The notes under the pieces are model-generated. The model was not told the origin of the DNA. It searched no databases and worked only from the letters and a program-made list of their open reading frames with translations. Positions 47,319 to 58,371 of a DNA stretch of 64,000 nucleotides are shown one piece after another; the stretch's first letter is position 1; each line of letters starts with the position of its first letter. The position numbers and the translations under genes are program-made. The stretch spans positions 62,001 through 126,000 of the forward strand of contig NZ_JAOTBE010000002.1 of NCBI RefSeq assembly GCF_026162645.1, written 5' to 3'. The stretch comes from Paracoccus rhizosphaerae (GTDB lineage Bacteria > Pseudomonadota > Alphaproteobacteria > Rhodobacterales > Rhodobacteraceae).

Positions 47319-47872
47319 AACGACTGCTTCCTGCCGCCATGCTGGCCCCCTCTGCCGCGCTGGCCCATCCCGGCCATGTCCAGGAAGGCGGCCAGTTCCT
47401 GCACGGGTTGGCCCACCCGGTCGGCGGCGCCGATCACCTGCTGGCGATGGTCGCGCTCGGGCTTCTGGCCGCGCAGCTGGGCGGGCGCGCGGCTTGGGCG
47501 CTGCCCGCGACCTTCGTCGGCGCGATGCTGGCGGGCGGCGCGATGGGCGCAGGCGGCGCGGGCTTTCCGGCGGTCGAGCCGATGATCCTCGCCTCGGTCG
47601 TGATCCTGGGCGTGCTGGTGGCGATGGCAGTGCGCCTGCCGCTGGCCGCGCTTCTGCCGATGGTGGCAGCTTTCGGCGCGGCCCATGGGTGGGCGCACGG
47701 GACGGAAGGCCCGGCGACGGGACTGGCGCTTTACGCCGCAGGCTTCGCACTGGCGACCCTGGCGCTGCACCTGGGCGGCATCGCCTTCGGCCGCCTGCTG
47801 GCGCGAGGGCTGGAGCTGCGTGTCCTCGGCGGCGGGACCGCATTGGCGGGCATCGCGCTGGCGGTGGCGTGA
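47315..47872 (+). CDS. HupE/UreJ family metal permease
   Basis: A 185-residue membrane protein starting at ATG 47315. A signal-like N-terminus ends at AHPGHV; then [12 protein letters not shown], the HupE/UreJ nickel-binding signature, and a further His motif in [15 protein letters not shown] within about six helices. Proteins of this family take up nickel or cobalt. Its place inside the urease operon, between ureA and ureB, points to nickel supply for urease. Confidence 0.9.
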   Translation: MKRLLPAAMLAPSAALAHPGHVQEGGQFLHGLAHPVGGADHLLAMVALGLLAAQLGGRAAWALPATFVGAMLAGGAMGAGGAGFPAVEPMILASVVILGVLVAMAVRLPLAALLPMVAAFGAAHGWAHGTEGPATGLALYAAGFALATLALHLGGIAFGRLLARGLELRVLGGGTALAGIALAVA

Positions 47873-47873
47873 C

Positions 47874-48175
47874 ATGATCCCAGGAGAAATCTTCCCCGCC
47901 GATGGCGAGATCGCCCTGAACGAGGGGCGCGACATGATTACGCTGATGATCGCGAATACCGGCGACCGGCCGATCCAGGTCGGCAGCCACTATCACTTTG
48001 CCGAAACCAATCCCGCGCTGGACTTCGACCGCGCCGCCGCACGCGGCATGCGTCTGGCCATCCCCGCCGGCACCGCCGTCCGCTTCGAGCCCGGCCAGTC
48101 GCGGCAGGTGACGCTGGTGGGCTACGCGGGTGACCGGACAGTGCACGGCTTTCGCGGCCAGATCGGGGGCGCGCT

Positions 48176-48179
<4 letters not shown>
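47874..48179 (+). CDS. ureB: Urease subunit beta
   Basis: A 101-residue subunit: [51 protein letters not shown] and the C-terminal GFRGQIGG. The start is ATG 47874, one base after the hupE stop. Its stop overlaps the GTG of ureC by four bases. Confidence 0.97.
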
Positions 48180-49861
<1,682 letters not shown>

Positions 49862-49872
49862 AAAGGCCCCCC

Positions 49873-50376
49873 ATGATCTCCCACGCCCATTCCGTCACCC
49901 GTAAGGCCACCGGCCCCTTCCAGGGCGAAATCGCGCTGGATTACGAAGGCCGCCTGCTGCGCCGCAAGCGGCTGGCCTGCGACGGCGGCGACTTCCTGGT
50001 GGACCTGCCCGAGGTGACCAGCCTGAACGACGGCGACGCCTTCGCGCTGTCGGACGGGCGCAGCATCGTCGTGCACGCCGCCGCGGAACCGGTGCTGGTC
50101 ATCACGGGCGACCTGCCGCGCCTGGCCTGGCATATCGGCAACCGCCACACGCCCTGCCGGATCGAGCCCGACCGCCTGATCATCCGCCAGGACCATGTGC
50201 TGGAGGCGATGCTGCGCCAGCTGGGCGCCGACCCGCAGCCCGCGCTGCTGCCCTTCAGTCCGGAAGGCGGCGCCTATGGCCACGGCCGCACCTTCGGTCA
50301 CGATCACGGCGATTCGCACGGCCATGACCAAGGAAAGCACCATCACGAACACAGCCACGCCCATGACCACGCCTGA
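49873..50376 (+). CDS. ureE: Urease accessory protein UreE, nickel carrier
   Basis: A 167-residue metallochaperone. Core features: SLNDGDAFALSDGR, LPRLAWHIGNRHTPCRIE (metal-binding His in WHIGNRH). The C-terminal ~35 residues hold at least 12 His with Asp and Glu ([22 protein letters not shown]), a nickel storage tail. The final 14 bases overlap the ureF start. Confidence 0.95.
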   Translation: MISHAHSVTRKATGPFQGEIALDYEGRLLRRKRLACDGGDFLVDLPEVTSLNDGDAFALSDGRSIVVHAAAEPVLVITGDLPRLAWHIGNRHTPCRIEPDRLIIRQDHVLEAMLRQLGADPQPALLPFSPEGGAYGHGRTFGHDHGDSHGHDQGKHHHEHSHAHDHA

Positions 50377-51004
50377 GGCCGCCCGGCTGCAACTGGCGCA
50401 GATGCTGTCGCCCGCCTTTCCGATCGGCGGCTTTGCCTGGTCGCAGGGTCTGGAATGGGCGATGGACCAGGGGCTGGCCACGCGCCGGACGCTGCCGCAA
50501 TGGCTGGCCGACTGGCTGGACCACGGCGCGGGCTGGACCGATGCCGTGCTGGTCGCGCTGTCGCTGCGACCCGGCGCCGACCACCAGGCGCTGGACGATC
50601 TGGCCCGCGCGGCCTGCCCGACAAGCCAGCGCCTGACCGAAACGGCCGAACAGGGCGCGGCCTTCGCGGCCAACGTCACGGCGCTGTCGGGTCGCGCGCA
50701 GGACCCGGCGGCACTGCCCGTGGCTTTCGGCCGCGCCTGCGCCGCAATGCCCCTGCCCGCGGCCGAGATTGTCGCGGCCTTCCTTCAGGCCCAGGCCGCC
50801 AGCCTTGTCAGCGCCGCCGTCCGCTTTCTGCCCCTGGGCCCCGTCGAGGGGCAGCACATGCTGGCCGACCTGCAGCCGCGCATCCTGGCGCGGGCGCTGA
50901 TCGCCTTGGACGCGTCCGAGGACGATCTGGCCGGCGCGGCCTGGGGCGCGGACATCGCCACGATGCGCCACGAAACCATGACCACAAGGATCTTCCGTTC
51001 ATGA
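50363..51004 (+). CDS. ureF: Urease accessory protein UreF
   Basis: A 213-residue all-helical accessory protein acting as GTPase activator/checkpoint in the UreDFG complex. Signatures: [22 protein letters not shown] and [17 protein letters not shown]. Start ATG 50363 ([10 protein letters not shown]), overlapping the ureE tail by 14 bases; an earlier in-frame ATG inside the ureE His tail would give a non-conserved extension. Its stop overlaps the ureG ATG. Confidence 0.94.
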   Translation: MTTPEAARLQLAQMLSPAFPIGGFAWSQGLEWAMDQGLATRRTLPQWLADWLDHGAGWTDAVLVALSLRPGADHQALDDLARAACPTSQRLTETAEQGAAFAANVTALSGRAQDPAALPVAFGRACAAMPLPAAEIVAAFLQAQAASLVSAAVRFLPLGPVEGQHMLADLQPRILARALIALDASEDDLAGAAWGADIATMRHETMTTRIFRS

Positions 51005-51624
51005 GCCAGCACGGCCCCCTCCGCGTCGGCATCGGCGGCCCTGTCGGCGCCGGCAAGACGACGCTGACCGAACAACTGGCCCGCGCGCTGGCCCCCCGCC
51101 TGTCGATGGCCGTCGTCACCAACGACATCTATACCCGCGAGGACGCCGAGGCGCTGATGCGCGCCCAGGTCCTGCCCGCCGAACGCATCCGCGGGGTGGA
51201 GACCGGCGGCTGCCCCCATACCGCCATCCGCGAGGATGCCAGCATCAACTTGGCCGCCATCGCCGACCTGAACGCGGCCTTTCCAGATCTGGACCTGATC
51301 CTGATCGAATCGGGCGGCGACAATCTGGCCGCGACCTTCAGTCCGGAACTGGCAGACCTGACGATCTATGTGATCGACACGGCGGCAGGGCAGGACATCC
51401 CAAGGAAGCGCGGGCCGGGACTGGCACGGTCCGACCTGCTGGTCGTCAACAAGACCGACCTGGCCCCTCATGTCGGCGTCGATGCGGTTCTGCTGGAAAA
51501 GGATGCACATGAGGCACGCGGCCCCCGCCCCGTCGTCATGGCCCAGCTGCGCCACGGCAAGGGCGTGCAGCAGATCGTCGATTTCCTGGTGACGCAGGGC
51601 GGGCTGACGCTGCAGCCGGCTTGA
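51001..51624 (+). CDS. ureG: Urease accessory protein UreG (GTPase)
   Basis: A 207-residue SIMIBI GTPase that drives nickel delivery. P-loop [25 protein letters not shown] (Cys-Pro-His nickel site), [15 protein letters not shown] and the guanine-specificity NKTDL. ATG 51001 overlaps the ureF stop (ATGA). Last urease gene; 182 bases separate it from urtA. Confidence 0.97.
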   Translation: MSQHGPLRVGIGGPVGAGKTTLTEQLARALAPRLSMAVVTNDIYTREDAEALMRAQVLPAERIRGVETGGCPHTAIREDASINLAAIADLNAAFPDLDLILIESGGDNLAATFSPELADLTIYVIDTAAGQDIPRKRGPGLARSDLLVVNKTDLAPHVGVDAVLLEKDAHEARGPRPVVMAQLRHGKGVQQIVDFLVTQGGLTLQPA

Positions 51625-51749
51625 GATTGCCCGCGTAGAAGGCAGGGGCGCCGACGGCTGCCCAAGCTTGCGCCAAGCCCTGCGCCGACCGTCCCGAAGC
51701 TGCCGCTTTCCTGTCCAATGGGCAAAATTTGCGCTCAGTCTGCTGGTGC

Positions 51750-51764
51750 GGGGGCCGCGCCCCC
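51750..51764 (+). terminator. GC hairpin between ureG and urtA
   Basis: GGGGGC-CGC-GCCCCC, 126 bases after ureG and 42 bases before urtA. Its position nearer urtA suggests a leader element or attenuator more than a terminator; no T-run is present. Confidence 0.3.
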
Positions 51765-51806
51765 AATGAACAACAGGGACACCGGCCGCCCGGCCAAGGG
51801 GAAAAG

Positions 51807-53087
51807 ATGAGCAAGCTGACCAAGATCCTGATGCTGACCAGCGCCGTCGCGCTGGCCCAGACCGCCCACGCCCAAGAGGGAGAGCCGATCAAGATCGGCG
51901 TCCTGCATTCGCTGTCGGGAACCATGGCGATTTCGGAAACCACGCTGAAGGACACCGTCCTGATGCTGGTCGAACAGCAGAATGCCAAGGGCGGCGTCCT
52001 TGGCCGCCCGCTCGAGGCGGTGGTGGTGGACCCTGCCTCGGACTGGCCGCTGTTTGCCGAAAAGGCGCGAGAGCTGCTGACCGTCAGCGACGTGGACGCG
52101 ATCTTCGGCTGCTGGACATCGGTCAGCCGGAAATCCGTCCTGCCGGTGATCGAGGAGCTGAACGGCCTGCTGTTCTATCCCGTGCAATACGAGGGCGAGG
52201 AATCCTCGAAGAACGTGATCTATACCGGCGCCGCGCCGAACCAGCAGGCGATCCCGGCGGTCGACTACATGCGCGACGAGCTGGGTGTCGAGAAGTGGGC
52301 GCTTCTGGGCACCGACTATGTCTATCCGCGCACGACGAACAACATCCTCGACGCCTACCTGAAGGACAATGGCGTGGCCGAAGAGGACATCTTCGTCAAC
52401 TACACCCCCTTCGGCCACAGCGACTGGTCCAAGATCGTGGCCGACGTGGTCGCGCTCGGCGCCGACGGCAAGAAGGTCGGCGTGGTGTCGACCATCAACG
52501 GCGACGCGAACGTCGGTTTTTACAAAGAGCTGGCCGCGGCGGGCGTCAGCGCCGACGACATCCCGGTCATGGCATTCTCCGTGGGCGAGGAGGAGCTGTC
52601 GGGCCTGGATACCGCGAACCTTGTCGGGCACCTGGCCGCCTGGAACTATTTCCAGACCGCCGAAAGCGACGCGAACACGGACTTCATCACCGGCTGGCAC
52701 GAATTCACCAACCCCGAACGGGTGACGAACGACCCGATGGAGGCGACGATGATCGGCTTCAACGCCTGGGTCGCGGCTGTCGAAAAGGCGGGCACCACCG
52801 ATGTGGACCCGGTGCTGGACGCGATCGTGGGCGTCGAGGTCCCGAACCTGACCGGTGGCACTGCCACCGTCCTACCCAACCACCACATCACCAAGCCCGT
52901 CCTGATCGGAGAGATCCGCGAGGATGGCCAGTTCGACATCGTCAGCCAGACCGACCCCGTGCCGGGCGACGCCTGGACGGATTTCCTGCCCGAATCGGCG
53001 GTGCTGGATGCCGACTGGCCGGGCAAGGACTGCGGCATGTTCAACACCGACACGCAGACCTGCGTTCAGGTTCAGTCGAACTATTGA
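51807..53087 (+). CDS. urtA: Urea ABC transporter, substrate-binding protein
   Basis: A 426-residue periplasmic protein of the branched-chain amino-acid/amide binding family. The signal peptide is about residues 1-22 (LMLTSAVALAQTAHAQ). UrtA-like segments: IGVLHSLSGTMAISE, FGCWTSVSRKSVLPVIEE, LLFYPVQYEGEE and GTDYVYPRTTNNIL. AAGGGGAAAAG precedes ATG 51807. Starts the urtABCDE operon next to urease, giving high-affinity urea uptake. Confidence 0.96.
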   Translation: MSKLTKILMLTSAVALAQTAHAQEGEPIKIGVLHSLSGTMAISETTLKDTVLMLVEQQNAKGGVLGRPLEAVVVDPASDWPLFAEKARELLTVSDVDAIFGCWTSVSRKSVLPVIEELNGLLFYPVQYEGEESSKNVIYTGAAPNQQAIPAVDYMRDELGVEKWALLGTDYVYPRTTNNILDAYLKDNGVAEEDIFVNYTPFGHSDWSKIVADVVALGADGKKVGVVSTINGDANVGFYKELAAAGVSADDIPVMAFSVGEEELSGLDTANLVGHLAAWNYFQTAESDANTDFITGWHEFTNPERVTNDPMEATMIGFNAWVAAVEKAGTTDVDPVLDAIVGVEVPNLTGGTATVLPNHHITKPVLIGEIREDGQFDIVSQTDPVPGDAWTDFLPESAVLDADWPGKDCGMFNTDTQTCVQVQSNY

Positions 53088-53141
53088 CCTGACGGCCGGG
53101 CGGCTTTCGCGGCCCGGCCCTCTCCCGAAAGGATGCCCTGC

Positions 53142-55058
53142 GTGACCCGGTTCCGCCTGCTTGCCTGCGCTCTTGCGCTGATCCTGCCCATCCCGGCGCT
53201 GGCCAATCCCGCGCTTCAGGCGGTGGTTGACGGCAATATCGACCAGATCGAGCGCCCCTCGCGACTGACCGTCGGCCCCTTGGTGGCCGAAATCGCCGCA
53301 ACCGGGCCCGAGGGGCTGGCCTTGCTGCAGGCATGGGCGGGCCGCGACCTGTCGCTGACCGATGACGGTCGGCTGCTGATCGCGGGCGACCCGCCCCTCG
53401 ACGCGGTGACTGGCGACCTGGCGCCCGGCGCCGAGGGCAGTGCGCTGCGCCCGAACTCTGGCGTGCGCGGCGTGATCGAATCGGCGCTGGTGACGGGGCT
53501 TCTGTCGGACCCGGACCCGGCACGGCGGGCATCGGCGCTGGACACGCTGGCCCGCGGCGGCACCTTCGAACAGCTGCAGGCGCTCCGCGGAGCGCTGGAC
53601 GATCCCGACCCTGCCTTGGCCGCCCGCAAGGCGCGACTGGAGCGCCTGCTGACCATCCAAGTGGGCGAGGACAACGCTGCCCGCGTGAATGCCATCAACG
53701 ACCTGGCGGGCGACGTCGGGCTGGACTTCAGGGCCGCGCTGAACCCGCTGCTGGCAACGCGGACCGTCGCCGCGCCCGAACCGCCGGACGGCGCCAACGT
53801 CGCGCGCGAACTGACGCCGGGCGGCGACGACCTTCCCCGCGATGCGGCGCTGGCGCAGCTGGTCCAGCAGGACCTGCTGCAGCCGCCGCTGACCCGCGAT
53901 GGGCTACGCGGCGTTCTGGCCCAGCATATCGTCGACGGAAAGGTGGGCGGCATCCCTGTGGCCGATCTGTCGTCGCCCGACGCCCGCGACCGCGCCTATG
54001 AGGCTCTGGAAGCCGCCGGCACCGTCCCCCCCGCCGCCACCGATGCCGAGGCCGAGGCCGCGCTGGAGGCGAACCGCTTCTTCCAGCTTTATGCCGAAAC
54101 CGATCCGGCCGTGACGGATGCCGCCGCCGCCGCGCAGACCCGCGCTCAGGTCCGGCTGGCCGCGATGACCACCATCGATTTGGGTCTGGACGCGCTGTCG
54201 CTGGCTTCGATCTATTTCTTGGCCGCCATCGGGCTGGCGGTGACCTTTGGCGTGATGCGCGTGATCAACATGGCGCATGGCGAATTCATCATGATGGGCG
54301 CCTATACCGGATACACCGTGCAGACGCTGATCGCGGACCGCACGCTGTCGCTGATCGTGGCGCTGCCCCTGGCCTTCGCAATGACCTTCGTTGCGGGAGT
54401 GGTCCTCTACCGGCTGGTGATCCGCCACCTGGCCCATCGCCCGCTGGAAACGCTGCTGGCGACCTTCGGCGTGTCCATCGCGCTGCAGCAGCTGGCCAAG
54501 AACATCTTCGGCACACAGGCCCGCCCCCTGACCTCGCCCGCCTGGCTGGAGGGGTCGATCACGGTCAACGACGTGATCGGCGTCAGCTCGATCCGCGTGG
54601 CGATCTTCGTGCTGGCGCTGATGTTCCTGGGCCTGTTCCTGTTCATCATGAAGCGCACGCGCCTGGGGCTGGAGGTGCGCGCTGTCACCCAGAACCCCGG
54701 CATGGCCGCCAGCATGGGCATCAACCCCGACCGCATCGCCATGCTGACCTTTGGCCTGGGGTCAGGCATCGCGGGCATCGCGGGCATCGCCATCGGGCTT
54801 TTCGCGCAGGTCACGTCCGAACTGGGCCAAGGCTACATCGTGCAAAGCTTCATGACCGTGGTCGTGGGCGGCGTGGGCAACATCTGGGGTACGCTGGCCG
54901 GGGCCACGCTGATCGGCGGTCTGTCCAAGGTCATCGAATCGCTGAACCCCGCGAACACGCTGGCGGCGCAGACCTTCATGATTCTCTTCATCATCATCTT
55001 CATCCAGTTCCGTCCGCGCGGGATCATCCCGCAGCGCGGCCGCGCAGCCGAGGCGTGA
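53142..55058 (+). CDS. urtB: Urea ABC transporter permease UrtB
   Basis: A 638-residue permease from GTG 53142, chosen because GAAAGGA is eight bases upstream; ATG 53133 would have none at proper spacing. Residues 1-20 look like a signal peptide (LLACALALILPIPALANP). Residues ~20-345 form a helical periplasmic region with repeated DPDPA..RxxAL units, then the LivH-type membrane domain begins (IYFLAAIGLAVTFGVMRVI, NMAHGEF). The long N-terminal extension is a known feature of UrtB; its job is unclear. Confidence 0.93.
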   Translation: MTRFRLLACALALILPIPALANPALQAVVDGNIDQIERPSRLTVGPLVAEIAATGPEGLALLQAWAGRDLSLTDDGRLLIAGDPPLDAVTGDLAPGAEGSALRPNSGVRGVIESALVTGLLSDPDPARRASALDTLARGGTFEQLQALRGALDDPDPALAARKARLERLLTIQVGEDNAARVNAINDLAGDVGLDFRAALNPLLATRTVAAPEPPDGANVARELTPGGDDLPRDAALAQLVQQDLLQPPLTRDGLRGVLAQHIVDGKVGGIPVADLSSPDARDRAYEALEAAGTVPPAATDAEAEAALEANRFFQLYAETDPAVTDAAAAAQTRAQVRLAAMTTIDLGLDALSLASIYFLAAIGLAVTFGVMRVINMAHGEFIMMGAYTGYTVQTLIADRTLSLIVALPLAFAMTFVAGVVLYRLVIRHLAHRPLETLLATFGVSIALQQLAKNIFGTQARPLTSPAWLEGSITVNDVIGVSSIRVAIFVLALMFLGLFLFIMKRTRLGLEVRAVTQNPGMAASMGINPDRIAMLTFGLGSGIAGIAGIAIGLFAQVTSELGQGYIVQSFMTVVVGGVGNIWGTLAGATLIGGLSKVIESLNPANTLAAQTFMILFIIIFIQFRPRGIIPQRGRAAEA

Positions 55059-55059
55059 C

Positions 55060-56295
55060 ATGACCCGCAAGCCATTCATCCTGCAGAGCCCTTCGATCCT
55101 GGTCGTCCTGGCGGTGCTGGCGGTCTTCACCGTCGCGGTCACGGTGCTCAGCCACGCCTATGGGTCGGGCGTCATCCCGACCTCGACGGTCAAGGTCTTC
55201 GGCATGACGCTGTGTCTGGCGCTGGCCGCCGTTGCGATGGACCTGGTCTGGGGCTATTTGGGCATCCTGTCCCTGGGGCAGATGGCGTTCTTCGCGCTTG
55301 GCGGCTACATGATCGGGCAGTGGCTGATGTACGCCCGGACGGAAAGCATCGTCGCCGTTCAGCTGGCCCAGAGCCCGATCCCGCCCACCGCGCTGGAACT
55401 GCAAGAGGCCGTGGCGAACCAGATCTTCGGCGTCGTCGGCAGCGCCGACCTGCCGCTGGTCTGGTCCTTCGCCCATTCCCTGCCGCTGCAAATGCTGCTG
55501 GTTGTCGTGGTGCCGGGCCTTCTGGCGCTGGTCTTCGGCTGGCTGGCCTTCCGCAGCCGGGTGAACGGCGTCTATCTGTCGATCCTGACGCAGGCGATGA
55601 CGCTGGCCCTGGCGCTGTGGCTGTTCCAGAACGACAGCGGCTTTCGCGGCAACAACGGGCTGTCGGGCCTGCAGAACCTGCCGGGGCTGGAGGGCGTGGA
55701 CCAGGCGACGCTGTCGGTCTGGTTCCTCTGGGCATCCGCCGCGGCGCTTGGGGTCTTCTACCTGCTGGCGGCCTGGGTGGTCAGCGGCAAGTTCGGCAGC
55801 GTCATCCGCGCGATCCGCGACGACGAAACCCGCGTGCGGTTCCTGGGCTACCCGGTCGAAGGCTTCAAGCTGGTCGTCTTCACCTTGGCCGCGATGATCA
55901 CCGCCGTGGCGGGCGCGCTTTACTATCCGCAGGCGGGCATCATCAACCCGGCCGAACTGATGCCCATCGCCTCAATCTATCTGGCGGTCTGGGTCGCCAT
56001 CGGCGGCCGCGGCCGGCTTTACGGGGCGGTCATCGGGGCCGTGGTCGTGTCGCTTCTGTCCAGCTGGTTCACCGGCGGTCGGGCGCCCGACCTGAACCTG
56101 GGCGTCTATGTCGTGAACTGGGTGGACTGGTGGCAGGTGGCGCTTGGCCTGTCCTTCGTACTGGTCACGCTGTTCGCGCCGAAGGGCATCGCCGGCATCT
56201 TCGACCGGTTGGCGGGCGTCATGCCGCCCAGTCGGCGCGGCCTCGACCTTGGAGCCGATCAGGGCGCCCTGCAAGAACAGGAGGCAAAGGCATGA
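55060..56295 (+). CDS. urtC: Urea ABC transporter permease UrtC
   Basis: A 411-residue LivM-type permease with about ten helices: MDLVWGYLGILSLGQMAFFALGG region, VNGVYLSILTQAMTLAL and RDDETRVRFLGYPVEGFK (EAA-like loop contacting the ATPases). ATG 55060 follows the urtB stop by one base; the stop overlaps urtD by four bases. Confidence 0.95.
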   Translation: MTRKPFILQSPSILVVLAVLAVFTVAVTVLSHAYGSGVIPTSTVKVFGMTLCLALAAVAMDLVWGYLGILSLGQMAFFALGGYMIGQWLMYARTESIVAVQLAQSPIPPTALELQEAVANQIFGVVGSADLPLVWSFAHSLPLQMLLVVVVPGLLALVFGWLAFRSRVNGVYLSILTQAMTLALALWLFQNDSGFRGNNGLSGLQNLPGLEGVDQATLSVWFLWASAAALGVFYLLAAWVVSGKFGSVIRAIRDDETRVRFLGYPVEGFKLVVFTLAAMITAVAGALYYPQAGIINPAELMPIASIYLAVWVAIGGRGRLYGAVIGAVVVSLLSSWFTGGRAPDLNLGVYVVNWVDWWQVALGLSFVLVTLFAPKGIAGIFDRLAGVMPPSRRGLDLGADQGALQEQEAKA

Positions 56296-57032
56296 GCGCC
56301 CTTCTGGAGGTCAGCGGCATCAGCAAGTCCTTCGACGGGTTCAAGGCGATCAACAACCTGTCGTTCTCGATCAACGCGGTTGAGCTGCGGGCCGTCATCG
56401 GCCCGAACGGCGCCGGCAAGACCACCTTCATGGACATCGTGACCGGCAAGACCACGCCCGATGACGGCGAGGTCCGCTTTGGCGAAAATGGCCGGTCGCT
56501 GCTGAAGATGAACGAGGCGCAGATCGCCCGCGCCGGCATCGGCCGCAAGTTCCAGCGTCCCACCGTCTTCGAGGACCAGACCGTCGCAGACAACCTGACC
56601 ATGGCGCTGAAGGCCGACCGCAACCCCTTCGCCGTCTTGGGCTGGCGACCGTCGCGCAAATCGCAGGCGCGCGTTCTGGCCTTGGCCGACGAGGTCGGCT
56701 TGTCCGCCCAGCTGACCCGCCGCGCCGGAGAGCTGAGCCACGGCCAGAAGCAATGGCTCGAGATCGGCATGCTGCTGGCCTCAGCCCCCCGCCTGCTGCT
56801 GGTCGACGAGCCGGCCGCCGGCATGACGCTGGCGGAACGCGAACAGACGACCACGCTGCTGTGCAAGCTGGCCGAGACGCGGGCGGTCGTGGTCGTCGAA
56901 CACGACATGGACTTCGTGCGCCGCCTGAACTGCAAGGTCACGGTGCTGCACCAGGGGTCAGTCCTGGCCGAGGGCAGCCTGGACCACGTGACCCGCAATC
57001 CCAACGTCATCGACGTCTATCTGGGGCGATAG
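56292..57032 (+). CDS. urtD: Urea ABC transporter ATP-binding protein UrtD
   Basis: A 246-residue LivG-type ATPase. Walker A GPNGAGKTTF, signature ELSHGQKQWLEIGM (LSHGQ variant, normal for UrtD), Walker B LLLVDEPAAGM and the switch His in VVVEHDMDFV. Start ATG 56292 overlaps the urtC stop (ATGA). Confidence 0.96.
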   Translation: MSALLEVSGISKSFDGFKAINNLSFSINAVELRAVIGPNGAGKTTFMDIVTGKTTPDDGEVRFGENGRSLLKMNEAQIARAGIGRKFQRPTVFEDQTVADNLTMALKADRNPFAVLGWRPSRKSQARVLALADEVGLSAQLTRRAGELSHGQKQWLEIGMLLASAPRLLLVDEPAAGMTLAEREQTTTLLCKLAETRAVVVVEHDMDFVRRLNCKVTVLHQGSVLAEGSLDHVTRNPNVIDVYLGR

Positions 57033-57033
57033 G

Positions 57034-57741
57034 ATGCTGACCGCGACGAACCTAACCCTTCATTACGGCGGCAGCCAGATCCTGCACGGCATCGACATCA
57101 CCGCCCGCCTGGGCGCCGTCACCTGCGTGATGGGCAACAACGGCGTCGGCAAGACCTCACTGATGAACCTGCTCGCCGGGCGACATCCCCGGACAGGCGG
57201 AGAGGTCGTCCTGGACGGCAAGCCGCTTGGCCGCCTGTCGGCGCAGAAGATGGCGCGGATGGGCGTCGGCTATGTGCCGCAGGGGCGGGCGATCTTCCCG
57301 ATGCTGACCGTGCGCGAGAACATGGAGACGGGCTTTGCCTGCCTGCCCCGCGCCGACCGTCGCATTCCCGACGAGATCTTCGAGAGCTTCCCAGTCCTGG
57401 CCGAGATGGCGCACCGGCGCGGCGGCGACCTGTCCGGCGGCCAGCAGCAGCAGCTGGCCATCGCCCGCGCGCTGATCACCCGGCCCCGCATCCTGCTCTT
57501 GGACGAGCCGACCGAGGGCATCCAGCCCAACATCATTGCCCAGATCGGCCGCGTCATCGCCGCTTTGCGCGACCAAGGCGACATGGCGATCGTCCTGGTC
57601 GAGCAGTTCTTCGACTTCGCCTGGGACCTGGGCGACGATTTCCTTGTCATGGAACGCGGCCGGGCGGTCATGCAGGGACCGAAATCCTCGTTGCGCCGAG
57701 AGGACCTGCACGCCCGCCTGGCAGGCCATGCCGCCGCTTGA
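57034..57741 (+). CDS. urtE: Urea ABC transporter ATP-binding protein UrtE
   Basis: A 235-residue LivF-type ATPase. Walker A GNNGVGKTSL, signature LSGGQQQQLAIARAL, Walker B ILLLDEPTEGIQPNII and Gln in VLVEQFFDFAW, which marks the LivF/UrtE group. ATG 57034 follows the urtD stop by one base. Last gene of the transporter operon. Confidence 0.96.
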   Translation: MLTATNLTLHYGGSQILHGIDITARLGAVTCVMGNNGVGKTSLMNLLAGRHPRTGGEVVLDGKPLGRLSAQKMARMGVGYVPQGRAIFPMLTVRENMETGFACLPRADRRIPDEIFESFPVLAEMAHRRGGDLSGGQQQQLAIARALITRPRILLLDEPTEGIQPNIIAQIGRVIAALRDQGDMAIVLVEQFFDFAWDLGDDFLVMERGRAVMQGPKSSLRREDLHARLAGHAAA

Positions 57742-58371
57742 CATCAATGTGGCGGTCCCCCGACCCGCGCCGCAGCTCCAACCCGGCTCTGGCGCCGCAG
57801 CATCCAGGTCCTTCGGCCGCGCAATGACCCGAAGCAAATGCGGCGTGTCGCAGGCCCGCGGTGATCGCTTTACGCGGACGCGGGCTTCGATGATGGAGCT
57901 GCCCAATCCCGGCTCGGCGATATGCCTCCGAAGACGCCGCATGGGAGGCTTTCAACAGCCGGTCGGAGAGGCCACGGCCATTGATACGGCGCCCTCGCCC
58001 AGGTGTTTCAGCACCTGCCCATCGACCAGCCTTCGTTGCTTCTGACTGACTGATCCGGGACGCAGCGCTCCTTCTTGCCTGCCTCATGGCGGATACTGGG
58101 ACGTTCCTCTCGACACGATCCACCATGTGCATGTTTCGGTGCGGCAGCGCGATGCAGATGAGCAGAGGTGGCGCGTGGCACATGGGATAGGGATCGATAA
58201 GGGCTGATGCACGAAAATAGCGGTTCGACGCGAACGGTCTGAACGGGCGATCCAAACTTTCTTCGCCAGCTAGCCCGGCTCTGGCCCCCGTCACCCATCA
58301 AGGATGGCGAGCACGCAGCGTTCAGGACACCCTGTCACTGGCGGTCGCGAACCACTGGCATCCGCGCTAAC
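57742..58371. other. 630-base stretch without a recognisable gene
   Basis: Between urtE and holC. Short open frames exist on both strands but none resembles a known protein or has a convincing ribosome-binding site. The part from about 58020 to 58270 is visibly less GC-rich and less codon-like than its surroundings. No tRNA, terminator with T-run or direct repeat was recognised. It may be decayed DNA of foreign or pseudogene origin. Confidence 0.5.

Noticed and set aside
51719-51732. Possible sigma-54 promoter before urtA (TGGGC..TTTGC)
   Set aside because: The GG to GC spacing is nine, not ten, bases and the -24 element is poor. Urea genes can be nitrogen-controlled, but this site does not support it.
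57742-58371. Transposase remnant in the gene-less region
   Set aside because: Translation of both strands in the less GC-rich part showed no DDE-type or other transposase motif, and no inverted repeats were seen. Composition alone does not prove an insertion sequence.
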